Positions 14,748-26,600 of a stretch of 64,000 nt of DNA are shown piece after piece. The stretch covers positions 8,307,673 through 8,371,672 of the forward strand of contig CM035355.1 of the NCBI GenBank assembly GCA_020137815.1, in the 5' to 3' direction. Source of the DNA: Hormiphora californensis (taxonomy: Eukaryota > Ctenophora > Tentaculata > Cydippida > Pleurobrachiidae). Every line of letters begins with the position of its first letter. Positions within the stretch are counted from its first letter, which is position 1. Under the pieces are notes generated by a model, which worked only from the letters and a program-made list of their open reading frames with translations, ran no database searches and was not told where the DNA came from. The translations under genes were made by a program, and so were the position numbers.

Positions 14748-14828
<81 letters not shown>

Positions 14829-15304
14829 GAGACACTTTGCTTAACAAACAGCTAGCAACTATGTATTTGCAGTGACTGACCTGTACATGTAATTCGAAGG
14901 GAGCTCTGCTTTTCTCAATACTGGCGTATATGATGGAAATTAGGGATAAAAGAACTAAAGTAACAGCTACCTACAATCGATATCTTCTTCTCTTTTGACA
15001 TTGAACTAATTTTCCCCATCATCGAATGAGAGTGAGCAGTGACCACCAGCACCATGAGAGTGCCCGTGCCCGTCTGCGTGGCTGTGCCCGTGCCCATCTG
15101 CGTGACTGTGTCCGTGCCCCCGGGTACCCTGAGAGGACAATATCTGTTACAAGTTGTAGTTCGTATGGAACCACAAAACACGGATGAATAATGACTGTTG
15201 TTCACACTCACGTGGCTATGTGAATGTGAGTTGACTTCTTCTACTGCTTCGTCTTCAAAGTTTGAATAGGGAAGACTCGTTAGCTGACGAAGATTATCTA
15301 CCAT
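143..15304 (-). CDS. Trefoil-GH31 glycosidase-like protein (MGAM/SI/GAA family), probable pseudoenzyme, 3' end off window
   Basis: Exons by splice site and phase: 15212-15304, 15053-15128 (end uncertain), 14881-14966, 14492-14632, 14127-14308, 13731-13918, 13390-13550, 11803-11918, 6087-6197, 4965-5111, 3910-3996, 3417-3582, 3145-3295, 2678-2817, 2366-2512, 1944-2180, 1439-1635, 1161-1266, 561-673, 143-215, then off the left edge. Order: His-rich N-tail (MVDNLRQ, then [13 protein letters not shown]), one hydrophobic segment ([13 protein letters not shown]) as a likely signal anchor, P-type trefoil ([12 protein letters not shown]), GH31 N-domain ([20 protein letters not shown]), barrel, C-domain ([16 protein letters not shown]). 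The acid/base Asp is kept (HWIQD), but the nucleophile position reads LLLTENEP instead of WIDMNEP, and the DLDYM substrate motif reads LGQNI. Such enzymes cleave alpha-glucosidic bonds; this one probably does not. Exon 2366-2512 needs about three single-base skips, and the stretch between 1161 and 1082 is frame-conflicted. Family call sure; symbol withheld. Confidence 0.85.
667..1016. repeat. Minisatellite, ~48 bp unit, about 8 copies, spanning a GH31 3' splice site
   Basis: The unit, read on the minus strand, contains TTACCCCAG followed by GACATGTACCAGAC. The real exon begins at 673 with GACATGTATCAGAC after the same acceptor, so each copy carries the 3' splice site plus about 14 exonic bases with one difference. 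Copies are near identical. The array ends at a G-run near 1018. Confidence 0.9.
1594..1748. repeat. Two-copy duplication of a GH31 3' splice junction
   Basis: The first ~40 bases of exon 1439-1635 with its acceptor CAG (plus strand 1600-1638) are copied at 1708-1743 with three or so differences. The outer copy is followed by a long C-run on the coding strand, which would serve as its pyrimidine tract. It lies in the intron upstream of the true exon. Confidence 0.8.
2630..2700. repeat. Two-copy duplication of a GH31 5' splice junction
   Basis: The end of exon 2678-2817 with its donor (coding strand CTATTACAG then GTTC) is repeated about 47 bp into the intron (CTATTACAG then GTTT). A short ATT/TAT tract separates them. 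Both copies are usable GT donors. Confidence 0.8.
3603..3668. repeat. Tandem TGACGTCA palindromes
   Basis: About 65 bp made of overlapping TGACGTCA/CGACGT units, inside the GH31 intron 3583-3909. TGACGTCA is the CREB/ATF consensus, and further single copies lie at 2850-2935. Could be an intronic enhancer or just a short repeat; nothing distinguishes the two. Confidence 0.5.
4423..4886. mobile_element. AT-rich foldback element (MITE-like)
   Basis: The ends are inverted copies (GGGTGCAGCCCCAAAAAAA on the left, TTTTTTTGGGCTGCACCC on the right). The left arm is rich in GATCGTTTTTGATTTTT and the right arm carries its complement. The segment CCAGGGTATGGTTGGTTTTT occurs in direct orientation at both ends. 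Flanking G or C runs hide any target duplication. It lies in a GH31 intron and codes for nothing. Confidence 0.6.
6170..11396. repeat. 5.2 kb minisatellite, ~39 bp unit, roughly 130 copies, spanning a GH31 3' splice site
   Basis: On the coding strand each unit reads C-run, TGTAG, then ATTGGTGCGCCCTTCC and ACCACCCCTCAC. The true exon 6087-6197 starts ATTGGTGCGCCCTTCC, coding [10 protein letters not shown], so every unit holds a polypyrimidine tract, an AG acceptor and about 20 exonic bases. In the exon frame each unit ends in TAG ([12 protein letters not shown] then stop), so use of an upstream copy would truncate the protein. Higher-order blocks recur, for example 6840-7030 resembles 7813-8010, and a rare variant unit occurs at 7224 and 11370. 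Unequal exchange is the likely origin. Confidence 0.95.
11930..12570. repeat. Intronic minisatellite, ~60 bp unit, about 10 copies
   Basis: The unit contains GTTAACAAGGGTCGCAGAACT plus GA/GGG-rich sequence. It begins about 12 bp from the acceptor of GH31 exon 11803-11918 but, unlike the other arrays here, contains no exon sequence. Copies alternate between two variants (GTCGCAG and GTTGCAG). Confidence 0.9.
14690..14827. repeat. GA dinucleotide microsatellite
   Basis: Near-pure (GA)n in the GH31 intron between exons 14492-14632 and 14881-14966. Confidence 0.95.
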
Positions 15305-15351
15305 TATTAAAGGAATCTAAAGCTAAAATAGTTTGTGGTGATAGGGATTTT

Positions 15352-17033
15352 ATAATAATAATAATAATAATCAATACATTTAATATACCGCTTAATAGTG
15401 TTAAAAATAAATGGTTCACTACCGGGGTTAACGGATAAACGTTATACCATTTACCACTTTCTAAAGCGGTAGTTGCCTACCCAAAAGAAGAATGTTGTAG
15501 AACAGACTCCCCTCAGATAGGAACTATATGCCAGTAGATAAGTGTGTGCATTGGCCATTGAGTTTTAAAAATATTTAATAAGAGAATAATTAATTAATTA
15601 ATTTGATATGAGTAAATACTGTTAATTAATAGTTTAATCAAGATAAAATCAGAGTTATATTGTACAGGTGATCAGATTAATTTAAAATAAGTCAGATAAG
15701 ATTTACAGTTGGTATAAAAATAAATTATAAAAATAAACTATGTTATGTATTAAAAAACAGCCCGTAAAAAACTAGAAAAGGTAAAAAAAATTACGTCAGG
15801 ATAAAGTAAATTACTGAAGATGCTAACAGATGGGTGAGTGAAGTGAACGATGGAGACTAATATATACTGTGCTATCTAATTATAGACTTTATCGAAAAGG
15901 TGGGTCTTTAATCGCTTCTTAAACACTTCAGTAGAATCTGACTCTCGGATATCTCTAGGGAGGCTATTCCATAGTTTAGGAGCACAAATGCTAAATGCCT
16001 TAGTGGTGGATGAATACTTATGCCTGTGCGATATCTGAAGAAGTGTAGAGTCACTGTTGGCTCGAAGGGTCTTTGTCTTAGGCGTTCGAAGAGGAATGAG
16101 GTCACTGATGTAGCTTGGAGCGAGGCCATTGATGCCTTTATAAGCCATGAGGCAAATCTTGAAGTGAATTCTGGATTTTATAGGCAAGAAGTGAAGATCT
16201 TTCCTCATCTGGGTGACTCCTCTGCGCTTCCGAGTTCCATAGATAAATCTCACAGCGCTGTTCTGGATCTTCTGCAGCCTGGAGATGTCTCGCTCAGTTA
16301 TACCAAACAATAGAGCATTCCCGTAATCTAAACGAGAGTGAATCAAGGTGTGAACCAGCTTAATCTTCAGCTTTTTAGGTAACTTCTTAGCTATTCTCCA
16401 AAGGTTCAGTAACTGGATGTTACAGGCCTGAACTACCTTTGAGATATGGCTCGACATCGAGAGAAGTGGATCAAAATAAATTCCGAGGTTTCTTGCTGAG
16501 AAAGTGCACTTGATTCCCGTTTCAGTCGTGGTAGCTACAGGATCCTCATTAGGCTCGAGTATAATTGAAACAGGATTTGTTGATTTATCTGCCTTGTTGT
16601 TCAGAATGAGTACCTCCGTTTTTCCGGCGTTCAGCTTGAGGTAGTTCGATCTCATCCACAACTTGATGTCCTTTATGCAGTTCTGGAGTGTGGCAACGAC
16701 TGTATTGAAACTGTTAGGTGTGAAGCTCGTATATATTTGAGTATCATCGGCAAAGAGATGAATATTGAGCCCGTGCTTTTCAGCGATCTTCTGCAGTTCT
16801 CTCGTATACATGATGAAGAGGATGGGGCCAAGTATACTTCCCTGAGGCACTCCTATTTCTACATCGATAGACTCTGACCTACAGTTTCCAATCTGAACCG
16901 AAGTAGACCTACCTCGTAGATATGAGCCGAACCAAGCTAGTACATTGCCTCTGATTCTGTACTGACTCTCGAGCTTGCGAAGCAGTGCAGCATGTGAGAC
17001 CGTGTCGAACGCAGCGCTGAGATTGGGCGTACT
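15352..17033 (-). mobile_element. 5'-truncated non-LTR retrotransposon, reverse transcriptase 3' half
   Basis: An uninterrupted reading frame runs from about 17033 to the stop at 15876. It shows LSAAFDTVSHAALL, the RT block PQGSILGPILFIMY, the catalytic box LFADDTQIY, and a C-terminal tail resembling CR1/Jockey-like ORF2 proteins (VFKKRLKTHLFDKVYN). It begins abruptly inside the RT domain, as expected for target-primed reverse transcription that stopped early. About 500 bp of AT-rich 3' sequence follows, ending in a TTA/ATA microsatellite at 15352-15371, a common 3' tail of such elements. It lies between GH31 and TRAPPC13. The intact frame suggests a recent insertion; clade not determined. 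Confidence 0.88.
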
Positions 17034-17623
17034 TCATACCTGGATCACCAAAAATTGCAAAATCTTTAGATTAACACCTTAATATATTTAAGAATTTAAT
17101 GTGGTATTAAATACTATTCTTAAAGCTAAAAGAATACCGAAATTGACGAAGTAACTTCGTTCCTTTAAAAAAAAACCGTGATTTGAATTTTGAAAATAAA
17201 AAACGATTTCAAAAACTCGGCGTCCGAGTGTTTTTAATTAACAGAGCGCGCGCGGCGTTTAAATGTTTTGCGCAGGGCAGAGCATATTATCAAAATTACG
17301 CGCGTTACGTAGAATATCCAAGTCTGTTGGTTCCCACACTGGCCCCAGTGCGAAAGACAGCCTGTGTGACATAGTAAGGACCACCCTAATACCCATCGGT
17401 TAAGTTAAACAAGTGATAGAATATCGGATATAGCTGTCAGGAAATGTTAAAGATAAATAAACACATTGCAAACAAACAAAATCTCAAATCACAAACAGAA
17501 TATGATCTCTCCTAGCTCCTTCAAAAACATGTGTCGACTGCAAACACCGAAAAGCATGCATTACATTCTGATTTCCCACCGTATAACGTATATTCTATAC
17601 AGTAAACATCAAATTAACAACTC
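17034..17623. other. Intergenic, no gene seen
   Basis: AT-rich sequence with one CG-rich patch (17243-17262) between the RT 5' break and the TRAPPC13 stop codon. No convincing ORF or splice-consistent exon. Confidence 0.6.
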
Positions 17624-20600
17624 CTAATCTAAACCAACTAAAATCTGTCCGATAGTCCCATAACTAAACTTCTTATTTGTCAACAGGTTCTCGATATGTA
17701 GCTCTCCAATTTCCCACACTCCCGACTTGATGGGTAGGAGGTCCAATGTGACGTCAATAAATGAACAGGGGAATATCTCACCCACCACTTTCTTCGTATC
17801 ACCTATCCAGATCACTCCTGTGGGAAGAAGAATTGAATTCATTGCAGTTTAGGGTGAACTGTGGAAATCACTGACAACTCATTAAAAAAATTATTTAGGA
17901 CCTAACTACCCCCTATTGCTATTGTAACAAGTTCCCACTAACCGGCGTTTGGTAGCTGAGAGAGGGTCAGGTGGAGGTTGTATTTCCTGTCTGTAGTGTT
18001 TCTTAGTCTCAGCAGTAGACTGAATTGTTTATTGGTTGTTATCAAGTGCGGCATACTCTGAACCGTCACCACCAACTCTCCTGTTATAGTGGGATTAGTT
18101 AGTTATAGTGGGGGTAGTTAGTCAGTTAAATAAAATGGTTAGAGCCTGGAGGTATGTTCTAGAATATCTGGGTACATTGGGGATGGATGTAACCACTAAC
18201 CGCACTATAAATTACCTTGGGGCTGGATAAGTCGTTGCAGCTGAGAAGATTGAATCCTTCCTTTCTCTCCAAAGTTACTTAACCACCCAATATCCAACTT
18301 GCCCACTGATGAAACACCCTGTGAAGTGATTGTTGTTGTAATGTAGGGAATGGGACGAGTGTTCATAACATACTTTGTAACGCAGTGACCTAAGACCCTT
18401 CTCCTGGTATTTAGGAGCTACTACAAAAACAAGTACTTCCATCATGTACAGAAACATTTTCTAAGTTAGGGTACTGGATACTGCCACATACCTTAACATT
18501 TGCTTTCTCGTGAGCATCTAGTTTGGGTGTCAATTTGAACACGTATTGCCACGTATCTTCAGGGTTAATGTAGTCACTCTCAGCAAATATAGAGTCCCCG
18601 CTGAAAGGGGGTGAAGGGTTGTTGAGTAAGGGGGTAATAAGCCTACAAACCCCCCTCCCGGGTAATACTTGAAAGGGGTAACTTTCAGGAGACTTCATCA
18701 GTGGACAAACAAGTTGTTGTCCCAACTCACTTTTCTAGGAAGTTAAGATCGGTGACATTATAGATTGCTGAGGGTACCAGTGCCACTTTCTGCATGTGGA
18801 GTGAGTGAGGGGTTGTGTTGGTAACTGCTGCCTCTAGAAATATCTCATCATCCTGAGGAGACAATTACTCAATTAGTTGAGTAATTAATTAACTAGTTGA
18901 GTAATTCTTGACTTTGTATTTTAATTGGTAGCTTGGTACTACGAAACTGTCTGGCGGCGCCGAACCGATCTGAGCGCACTGTCCAGAATCAAAATAGGGC
19001 ACCAGAGGGATGTGGGAGCTAGTAGCTACGTCAAAAAAGTGGGAGCTATATTGTGTCAAACACGCAATTACCGGTGTAGGGAAGAACTTGGTTCTAATAT
19101 CAAGTGGTTTCAGAACTTGGAACTTGTAGTACTTTCTAAACATAAGCTTCTCTCCTGATGTGTTGATGTAGCTGACAGAACACACCAGCCTGGTGGGGAG
19201 GTAATGAACAATATTATGGGAATTCGGGGGAAGGGAGGAACACACTAGCCTGGTGGAAGAGATAGGGATGGGTGAGGTGACTGGAGGCCTGGGAAAGAGA
19301 GGGAGGTCAGAGAGTGACCTGAGAAAGAGATGTGAGAAAGAGATGTGAGGGAGGGGGGTGAGGAAGATATAAGGGGGATTAGAAATGAGAATCATGTAAC
19401 AGTAGGATAAGGTTTTGATATTTCTCGTCAAGAACTCACAATTGTCCACCCAATTCCTTCACTTCATGATTAATAACCTCACTGATATTGTCCCCTGGTA
19501 CCAGTTTACTGACCATCGCCTGTCCGGTTGGATTACTAAGGGGCATCCTCTGGGAGGACGTCTGCAGGTCCGTCTGAGAGGGGATTAATTATGGGTTTAT
19601 TTTTCCCTGGCCCCATTTTGATTTATATACCCTGAATCCTGATACAAATGAGACAGCGGCTACAAGGTAAGAGAGGAGAGAGGGGATGGATAGATAGAGG
19701 AAGAAGGAGAAGGAGAAGGATAAGGAATAGAGTGCTACCATACCAATCCCCCTGCTATATGATTTATTTGACCTACCTTAAGGACAACATCTCTCACGGT
19801 TTGGTTGCTTTCATTTTGAACGTTTACAAAGGAAGAGAACGTCTCCCCCAGATATATACTACCACAGTTCTGGGGCACTGTTAGGATCTGAAGGGGGGGG
19901 GGGGGGGGCACTGTTAGGATCTGAGGGGGGGGGGGGGGGCACTGTTAGAATCTGAGGGGGGGGGGCACTGTTAGGATCTGGGGGGGGGGGGGCACTGTTA
20001 GGATCTGGGGGGGGGGGGGCACTGTTAGGATCTGAGGGGGGGGGGGGGGGGGGGGGGGCCCTTTGTTGGGGGGGGGGGGACTTTAGGATCGGGGGGGGGG
20101 GGGGGGAGAATTGGGGGGGGGGGGCCCAATGGGAAATTGGGGGGGGGGGGGGCCCGGAAAGGGGGGGGGGGGCCCGTTAGGAGGGGGGGGGGGGGCCCTG
20201 TTAAACTGGGGAGGGGGGGGGGGCACGTTGTATAGGGGGGGGGGGGGGGGGGGGGGGGGGGCAATGTTAGGTCAGGGGGGGGGGGGGCACTGTTAGGTGG
20301 GGGGGGGGGGGGTTAGTCGGGGGGGGGGGAGGGGGGGGGGGGGGCAGTTGGGGGGGGGGGGGGGGGGTTAGGTTGGGGGGGGGGGGGGACGTTGGGTGGG
20401 GGGGGGGGGGGCGGGATTGGGGGGGGGGGTTTAGGGGGGGGGGGGGGGGCATTGTTAGGATCGGGGGGGGGGGGGCAGTGGAGGGGGGGGGGGGGGGTGG
20501 GGGGGGGGGGGGAAGTTGAGGGGGGGGGGGGGGGGGTGGACTGGGGGGGGGGGGCCGTTGAACTGGGGGGGGGGGGGGCAATTTAGGTTTGGGGGGGGGG

Positions 20601-23600
20601 GGGGGGCCGTTGGTTTGAGGGGGGGGGGGGCATTTTGGGGAGGGGGGGGGGAGGGTTGGATGGGGGGGGGGGGTTTGAGGGGGGGGGGGGGGCACTGTTA
20701 GGATCTGGGGGGGGGGGGGCACTGTAGGATCTGGGGGGGGGGGGGCACTGTTGGATCTGGGGGGGGGGGGGCACATGTGAGGTTGGGGGGGGGGGGCATG
20801 TTAGGATCGGGGGGGGGAAAATGGTCTGGGGGGGGGGGGCGCAATGGGGGGGGGGGGGGAGGTTGGTGGGGGGGGGGGGGGGAAGTAGGTGGAGGGGGGG
20901 GGGGGGGGAGTGGGGGGGGGGGGGGGGGGGGCACTGTTGTCTGAGGGGGGGGGGGCACTGTTAGGATCTGGGGGGCGGGGGGGGCGCACTGTCAGGATCT
21001 GGGGGGGGGGGGGGGGACTGGGGGGGTTGGATCTGGGGGGGGGGGGGACTGTTAGGATTGGGGGGGGGGTGCCTGTTAGGGGGGGGGGGGGGGGGCATTG
21101 GGGGGGGGGGGGCGTTAGGATCTGGGGGGGGGGGGGCAGTGGATGGGGGGGGGGGGGGGGGCGGGAGGGGGGGGGGGGGCATAGATGGGATCGGGGGGGG
21201 GGCATGTTGGGTTTGGGGGGGGGGGGGGGGCCTGTGGCTGGGGGGGGGGGGGGGCGGGGATTGGGGGGGGGGGGGGACTGGGGATTGGGGGGGGGGGGGG
21301 GGGGGGCACGTGGATTGAGGGGGGGGGGGGGGCGTTAGGATGGGGGGGGGGGGGCGTGGATCTGGGGGGGGGGGGGACTGTCAGGGTGGGGGGGGGGGGG
21401 AGGTTGGACGGGGGGGGGGGGGGGTGATTGAGGGGGGGGGGGGGTGGTTTGGGGGGGGGGGGGGGTGGGGGGGGGATTGGAGGGGGGGGGGGGGGGGGCA
21501 GTTAGGATTGAGGGGGGGGGGGTTGGATGAGGGGGGGGGGGGCACGGTGGGGGGGGGGGGGGGGGGGGGGGGGGCCTGTTAGGGGGGGGGGGGGGGGGCA
21601 CTGTAGGATCTGGGGGGGGGGGGCCTGTTAGGATTCTGGGGGGGGGGGGAGGGGGGGGGGGGGAATTTAGGATCTGGGGGGGGGGGCAAGTTAGGATCTG
21701 GGGGGGGGGGGGGGGTTAGGAGGGGGGGGGGGGGGGCCACTGGGTTAGGGGGGGGGGGGGGGCCTTCTGGATGGGGGGGGGGGGGGCACTGTTAGGATCG
21801 GGGGGGGGGGGGTGGCGTTAGGGTGGGGGGGGGGGGGGCGTTAGGATCGAGGGGGGGGGGCAGGTTAGATGGGGGGGGGGGGGGGGAAGTTAGGATCTGG
21901 GGGGGGGGGCGGGCATGGTTGGTGGGGGGGGGGGGCAAGTGATCTGGGGGGGGGGGGGGGGGGGGGGGAGGAGGGATTGGGGGGGGGGGGGGGGGTAGGA
22001 TTGGGGGGGGGGGGGGGGCCCACTGTAGATAGGATGGGGGGGGGGGGCCTGGGGGGGGGGGGGGGGTGGATTGGAGGGGGGGGGGGGGGCACTGTTAGGA
22101 GGGGGGGGGGCGTTGGTTGAGGGGGGGGGGGGGGGGCACTGGATTGAGGGGGGGAGGGGGGGGGGGGAGGGGGACTGTAGGATTGAGGGGGGGGGGGGAG
22201 GATCTGGGGGGGGGGGGGAGGGGTGGAGGGGGGGGGGGGACGGAGGGGGGGGGGGGGTTGGATGGGGGGGGGGGGGCACTGTTAGGATCTGAGGGGGGGG
22301 GGGACTGTTAGGATCTGAGGGGGGGGGGACGGGGGGGGGGGGGGGGGCACTGTTGGCATTGAGGGGGGGGGGGGGAGGGGGGGGGGGGGCACGTTAGGAT
22401 CTGAGGGGGGGGGGGGGCACTGTTAGGATCTAGGGGGGGGGGGGGGAGGGGGGGCTGGGGGGGGGGGGGGGCACTGTTGGATTGGGGGGGGGGGGGCACT
22501 GTAGGATCGGGGGGGGGGGGGGTTGGTGGGGGGGGGGGGGGGGGGGGGGGGGGGGGATCGGAGGGGGGGGGACTGTTAGATCTGAGGGGGGGGGGGTGTT
22601 AGGATCTGAGGGGGGGGGGGAGGTTTGGAGGGGGGGGGGGGGGCCATGTTAGATCTGGGGGGGGGGGGGGGCGTTGGATCGGGGGGGGGGGGGCCTGTTG
22701 GTTGGGGGGGGGGGAGGGGGGGGTCGGGGGGGGGGGGACTGTTGGATTGGGGGGGGGGGCATGTAGGATCTGAGGGGGGGGGGCCTTTGGAGGGGGGGAG
22801 TGGAGGGGGGGCGTTAGGATCTGGGGGGGGGGGGGGCTGTTAGGATCTGAGGGGGGGGGGGGGGCACATTTGAATGGGGGGGGGGGGGGGTTGGGGGGGG
22901 GGGAGGAGCGGGGGGGGGGCCGTTGGAACTGAGGGGGGGGGGGAGGCACTGTTAGGATCTGGGGGGGGGGGCACTGTTAGGATCTGGGGGGGGGGGGGCA
23001 CTGTTAGTATCTGAGGGGGGGGGGGGCATGTAGAATCTGAGGGGGGGGGGGGGCACTGTTAGGATTGAGGGGGGGGGGGGCACTGTTAGGATCTGGGGGG
23101 GGGGGGGCACTGTTAGGATCTGAGGGGGGGGGGGGGCACTGTTAGGATCTGGGGGGGGGGGCACTGTTAGGATCTGAGGGGGGGGGGGCACTGTTAGGAT
23201 CTGAGGGGGGGGGGGGCACTGTTAGGATCTGAGGGGGGGGGGGGCACTGTTAGGATCTGAGGGGGGGGGGCACTGTTAGGATCTGGGGGGGGGGGCACTG
23301 TTAGTATCTGAGGGGGGGGGGGCACATGTTAGGATCTGAGGGGGGGGGGGCACGTTAGGATCTTGGGGGGGGGCACCTGTTAGGATCTGAGGGGGGGGGG
23401 GCACGGTTAGGATCTGAGGGGGGGGGGGCCACTGTTAGGATCGGAGGGGGGGGGCAGGTCCACTGTTAGGACTGGCGGGGAGGGGGGCACTGTTAGGATC
23501 TGGGGCGGGGGGGGGGAACTGTTAGGATCTGAGGGGGGGGCACTGTGTTTAGGACTTGAGGTGGGGGGGGCATGTTAGGATCTGGGGGGGGGGGGCACTG

Positions 23601-26600
23601 GTTAGGATCTGAAGGGGGGGGGGGGGGGCACTGTTAGGATCTGAGGGGGGGGGGGCACTGTTAGGATCTGGGGGGGGGGGGGGGGGCACTGTTAGGATCT
23701 GGGGGGGGGGGGGGGCACTGTTAGGATCTGGGGGGGGGGGGGGGGCACTGTTAGGATCTGAGGGGGGGGGTGCACTGTTAGGATCGGGGGGGGGGGGGGC
23801 ACTGTTAGGATCTGGGGGGGGGGGCACTGTTAGGATCTGGGGGGGGGGGGGGGCACTGTTAGGATCTGGGGGGGGGGGCACTGTTAGGATCTGGGGGGGA
23901 GGGGGGCACTGTTAGGATCTGAGGGGGGGGGGGGCACTGTTAGGATCTGGGGGGGGGGGCACTGTTAGGATCTGGGGGGGGGGGGGGGCACTGTTAGGAT
24001 CTGGGGGGGGGGGCACTGTTAGGATCTGATGGGGGGGGGCACTGTTAGGATCTGAGGGGGGGGGGGGGGGGCACTGTTAGGATCTGAGGGGGGGGGGGGG
24101 GCACTGTTAGGATCTGAGGGGGGGGGGCACTGTTAGGATCTGGGGGGGGGGGGCACTGTTAGGATCTGAGGGGGGGGGGGGGGGCACTGTTAGGATCTGG
24201 GGGGGGGGGGCACCGTCAGGATCTGAGGGGGGGGGGTGCACTGTTAGGATCTGGGGCGCGACACATACATTAAACTATTGTCAAGATGAATTTCAGATCA
24301 AATCAGGATGTTGTATCCGGTTGTATGTGGTAAATGGTGAAATAAATGGTAAAATAATGATCCGACTGATCTACCTCTCCAAAAGGGAAGTTCTCTATCT
24401 TTGGGAGGACGGCAATATCTTTCTCTCTCAGTGCCATTAGTTCCTCTCCGCAACAGTCTTTAGGTTCAACCTGCCAACAGATGGATGAGTATTTAGACAG
24501 AAAGAGAGACTGAGAGACAGAGAGACATAAGGAGAGACAGACAAACAGACAGACAGCTACATACCTGTAAGGGCCAGCTGGGTATGACAGACAGCTACCT
24601 ACCTGTAAAGGCCAGCTGGGTATGATGGCAGGTTTTGATATACAAACAGACAGACAGCTACCTGTAAGGGCCAGCTGGGTATGATGGCAGGTTTTGATAT
24701 ACAAACAGACAGACAGCTACCTGTAAAGGCCAGCTGGGTATGATGGCAGGTTTTGATATACAAACAAACAGACAGACAGCTATACCTGTAAAGGCCAGCT
24801 CGGAATGATGGCAGGTTTAGATATACAAACAGACAGACAGCTATACCTGTAAAGGCCAGCTGGGAATGATGGCAGGTTTTGATATACAAACAGACAGACA
24901 GCTACCTGTAAGGGCCAGCTGGGTATGATGGCAGGTTTTGATATACAAACAGACAGACAGCTACCTGTAAAGGCCAGCTGGGTATGATGGCAGGTTTTGA
25001 TATACAAACAGACAGACAGCTATACCTGTAAGGGCCAGCTGGGAATGATGGCAGGTTTTGATATACAAACAGACAGACAGCTACATACCTGTAAAGGCCA
25101 GCTGGGTATGATGGCAGGTTTTGATATACAAACAGACAGACAGCTACATACCTGTAAAGGCCAGCTGGGTATGATGGCAGGTTTTGATATACAAACAGAC
25201 AGACAGCTACCTGTAAGGGCCAGCTGGGTATGATGGCAGGTTTTGATATACAAACAGACAGACAGCTACCTGTAAAGGCCAGCTGGGTATGATGGCAGGT
25301 TTTGATATACAAACAGACAGACAGCTACCTGTAAAGGCCAGCTGGGTATGATGGCAGGTTTTGATATACAAACAGACAGACAGCTACATACCTGTAAAGG
25401 CCAGCTGGGAATGATGGCAGGTTTTGCTATACAGACAGACATGACAGCTACCTGTAAAGGCCAGCTGGGTATGATGGCAGGTTTTGATATACAAACAGAC
25501 AGACAGCTATACCTGTAAAGGCCAGCTGGGTATGATGGCAGGTTTTGATATACAAACAGACAGACAGCTACATACCTGTAAAGGCCAGCTGGGAATGATG
25601 GCAGGTTTTGATATACAGACAGACAGACAGCTACCTGTAAAGGCCAGCTGGGAATGATGGCAGGTTTTGATATACAAACAGACAGACAGCTACATACCTG
25701 TAAAGGCCAGCTGGGTATGACAGACAGACAAGCAGACAGACAGACAGCTACATACCTGTAAAGGCCAGCTGGGTATGATGGCAGGTTTTGATATACAAAC
25801 AGACAGACAGCTACCTGTAAAGGCCAGCTGGGTATGATGGCAGGTTTTGATATACAAACAGACAGACAGCTACCTGTAAGGGCCAGCTGGGTATGATGGC
25901 AGGTTTTGATATACAAACAGACAGACAGCTACCTGTAAGGGCCAGCTGGGTATGATGGCAGGTTTTGATATACAAACAGACAGACAGCTACCTGTAAGGG
26001 CCAGCTGGGTATGATGGCAGGTTTTGATATACAAACAGACAGACAGCTACCTGTAAGGGCCAGCTGGGAATGATGGCAGGTTTTGATATACAAACAGACA
26101 GACAGCTACCTGTAAGGGCCAGCTGGGAATGATGACAGGTTTTGATATACAAACAGACAGACAGCTACCTGTAAAGGCCAGCTGGGAATGATGGCAGGTT
26201 TTGATATACAAACAGACAGACAGCTACCTGTAAAGGCCAGCTGGGTATGATGGCAGGTTTTGATATACAAACAGACAGACAGCTACATACCTGTAAAGGC
26301 CAGCTGGGAATGATGGCAGGTTTTGATATACAGACAGACAGACAGCTACCTGTAAAGGCCAGCTGGGAATGATGGCAGGTTTTGATATACAGACAGACAG
26401 ACAGCTACCTGTAAAGGCCAGCTCGGAATGATGGCAGGTTTTGATATACAAACAGACATGACAGCTATACCTGTAAGGGCCAGCTGGGTATGATGGCAGG
26501 TTTTGATATACAGACAGACAGACAGCTATACCTGTAAAGGCCAGCTGGGTATGATGGCAGGTTTTGATATACAAACAGACAGACAGCTACATACCTGTAA

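Noticed and set aside
20025-22949. Poly-Pro and poly-Gly open frames
   Set aside because: Products of C/G runs in the splice-junction array, present on both strands.
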